Part shown: one piece after another, positions 21,370 to 21,409 of the stretch | Layout of the letters: each line of letters starts with the position of its first letter | Position numbering within the stretch: the stretch's first letter is position 1 | Assembly (NCBI GenBank): GCA_007117575.1 | Contig: SKGH01000083.1 | Span: 1-21,409, forward strand | Direction: 5' to 3' | DNA from: Candidatus Kaiserbacteria bacterium | GTDB lineage: Bacteria; Patescibacteriota; Minisyncoccia; Phycocordibacterales; UBA918 | Length of the DNA: 21,409 nucleotides | Translations under genes and position numbers: made by a program | Notes under the pieces: generated by a model | Database searches by the model: none | What the model saw: only the letters and a program-made list of their open reading frames with translations | What the model was told of the DNA's origin: nothing

Positions 21370-21409
21370 GAAACTGTTTGAAGTCTCATCGAGATCCGGA
21401 GTGACTAAA
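21370..21409 (+). mobile_element. partial second copy of MITE-like element 1
   Basis: The first 19 bases equal the terminal repeat of element 1 (8325-8343). Over 33 bases (21370-21402) the sequence equals the reverse complement of 8446-8478 with one mismatch. The copy is preceded by TTA, as at the left end of element 1, and runs off the window, so its length and right end are unknown. Confidence 0.55.

Larger units (their letters stand above)
21070..21409. other. non-coding right end of the window
   Basis: I see no coding frame. The stretch holds a 6-bp inverted repeat (TATCAG at 21099-21104, CTGATA at 21114-21119) close upstream of the amidotransferase gene, the inverted 18-bp repeat (21258-21275), a GC-rich patch (about 21290-21310) and the start of a second MITE-like copy (21370 onward). 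Confidence 0.5.

Noticed and set aside
1..21409. alternative genetic code with TGA as glycine
   Set aside because: TGA ends several well-supported genes at the expected place (prephenate dehydratase, minor prepilin, recJ), so the standard bacterial code is used.

Overview
The window looks like a chromosomal stretch of a small-genome, AT-rich bacterium, most likely a member of the Candidate Phyla Radiation (Patescibacteria). The reasons are gene content and gene style: compact housekeeping genes, a shortened trigger factor, an orphan prephenate dehydratase domain, a lineage-typical type IV pilus cluster, and no Shine-Dalgarno sequence in front of any start codon I inspected. The phylum call is an inference; no rRNA or other marker gene is present. 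TGA is used as a stop, so this is not one of the TGA=Gly lineages.

Layout. 1-8143 is mostly minus strand: an HU-family protein (with terminator), then on the plus strand a stand-alone prephenate dehydratase domain, then minus-strand rny (RNase Y), clpP, tig (trigger factor without its FKBP domain), a small membrane protein whose acidic tail is displaced by a +1 frameshift, ppa (pyrophosphatase) and nusA. nusA is preceded by a good promoter and a perfect intrinsic-terminator hairpin lying between promoter and start codon, which suggests attenuation. 8144-8820 is the largest non-coding region. It holds that promoter and attenuator plus two adjacent short inverted-repeat elements that look like MITEs (non-autonomous transposon relatives); one has a second copy running off the right end of the window.

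8821-15683 is a plus-strand type IV pilus operon: pilB ATPase, pilC platform protein, a very large 586-residue prepilin with carboxypeptidase-regulatory-like beta domains, a PilW/PulJ-like minor prepilin, and a PilX-like protein. The genes are 4-bp overlapping to 43 bp apart. The large prepilin is a candidate surface adhesin. pilD, pilT, pilM, pilN and pilO are not in the window.

15684-21069 carries a glycolytic pair (tpiA and pgk, overlapping by 11 bp), a convergent HIT-family hydrolase, recJ (divergent from the HIT gene with intertwined promoters), a ribonuclease HI and a convergent class I glutamine amidotransferase. The last 340 bases are non-coding and contain a copy of the MITE-like end and an 18-bp sequence found inverted at the left end of the window.

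I did not find a defence island, CRISPR array, tRNA, rRNA or phage genes. The most interesting signals are the possible nusA leader attenuator, the paired MITE-like elements, the domain-stripped trigger factor and prephenate dehydratase, the large prepilin, and SD-less initiation with several promoter-like -10 boxes almost touching start codons.
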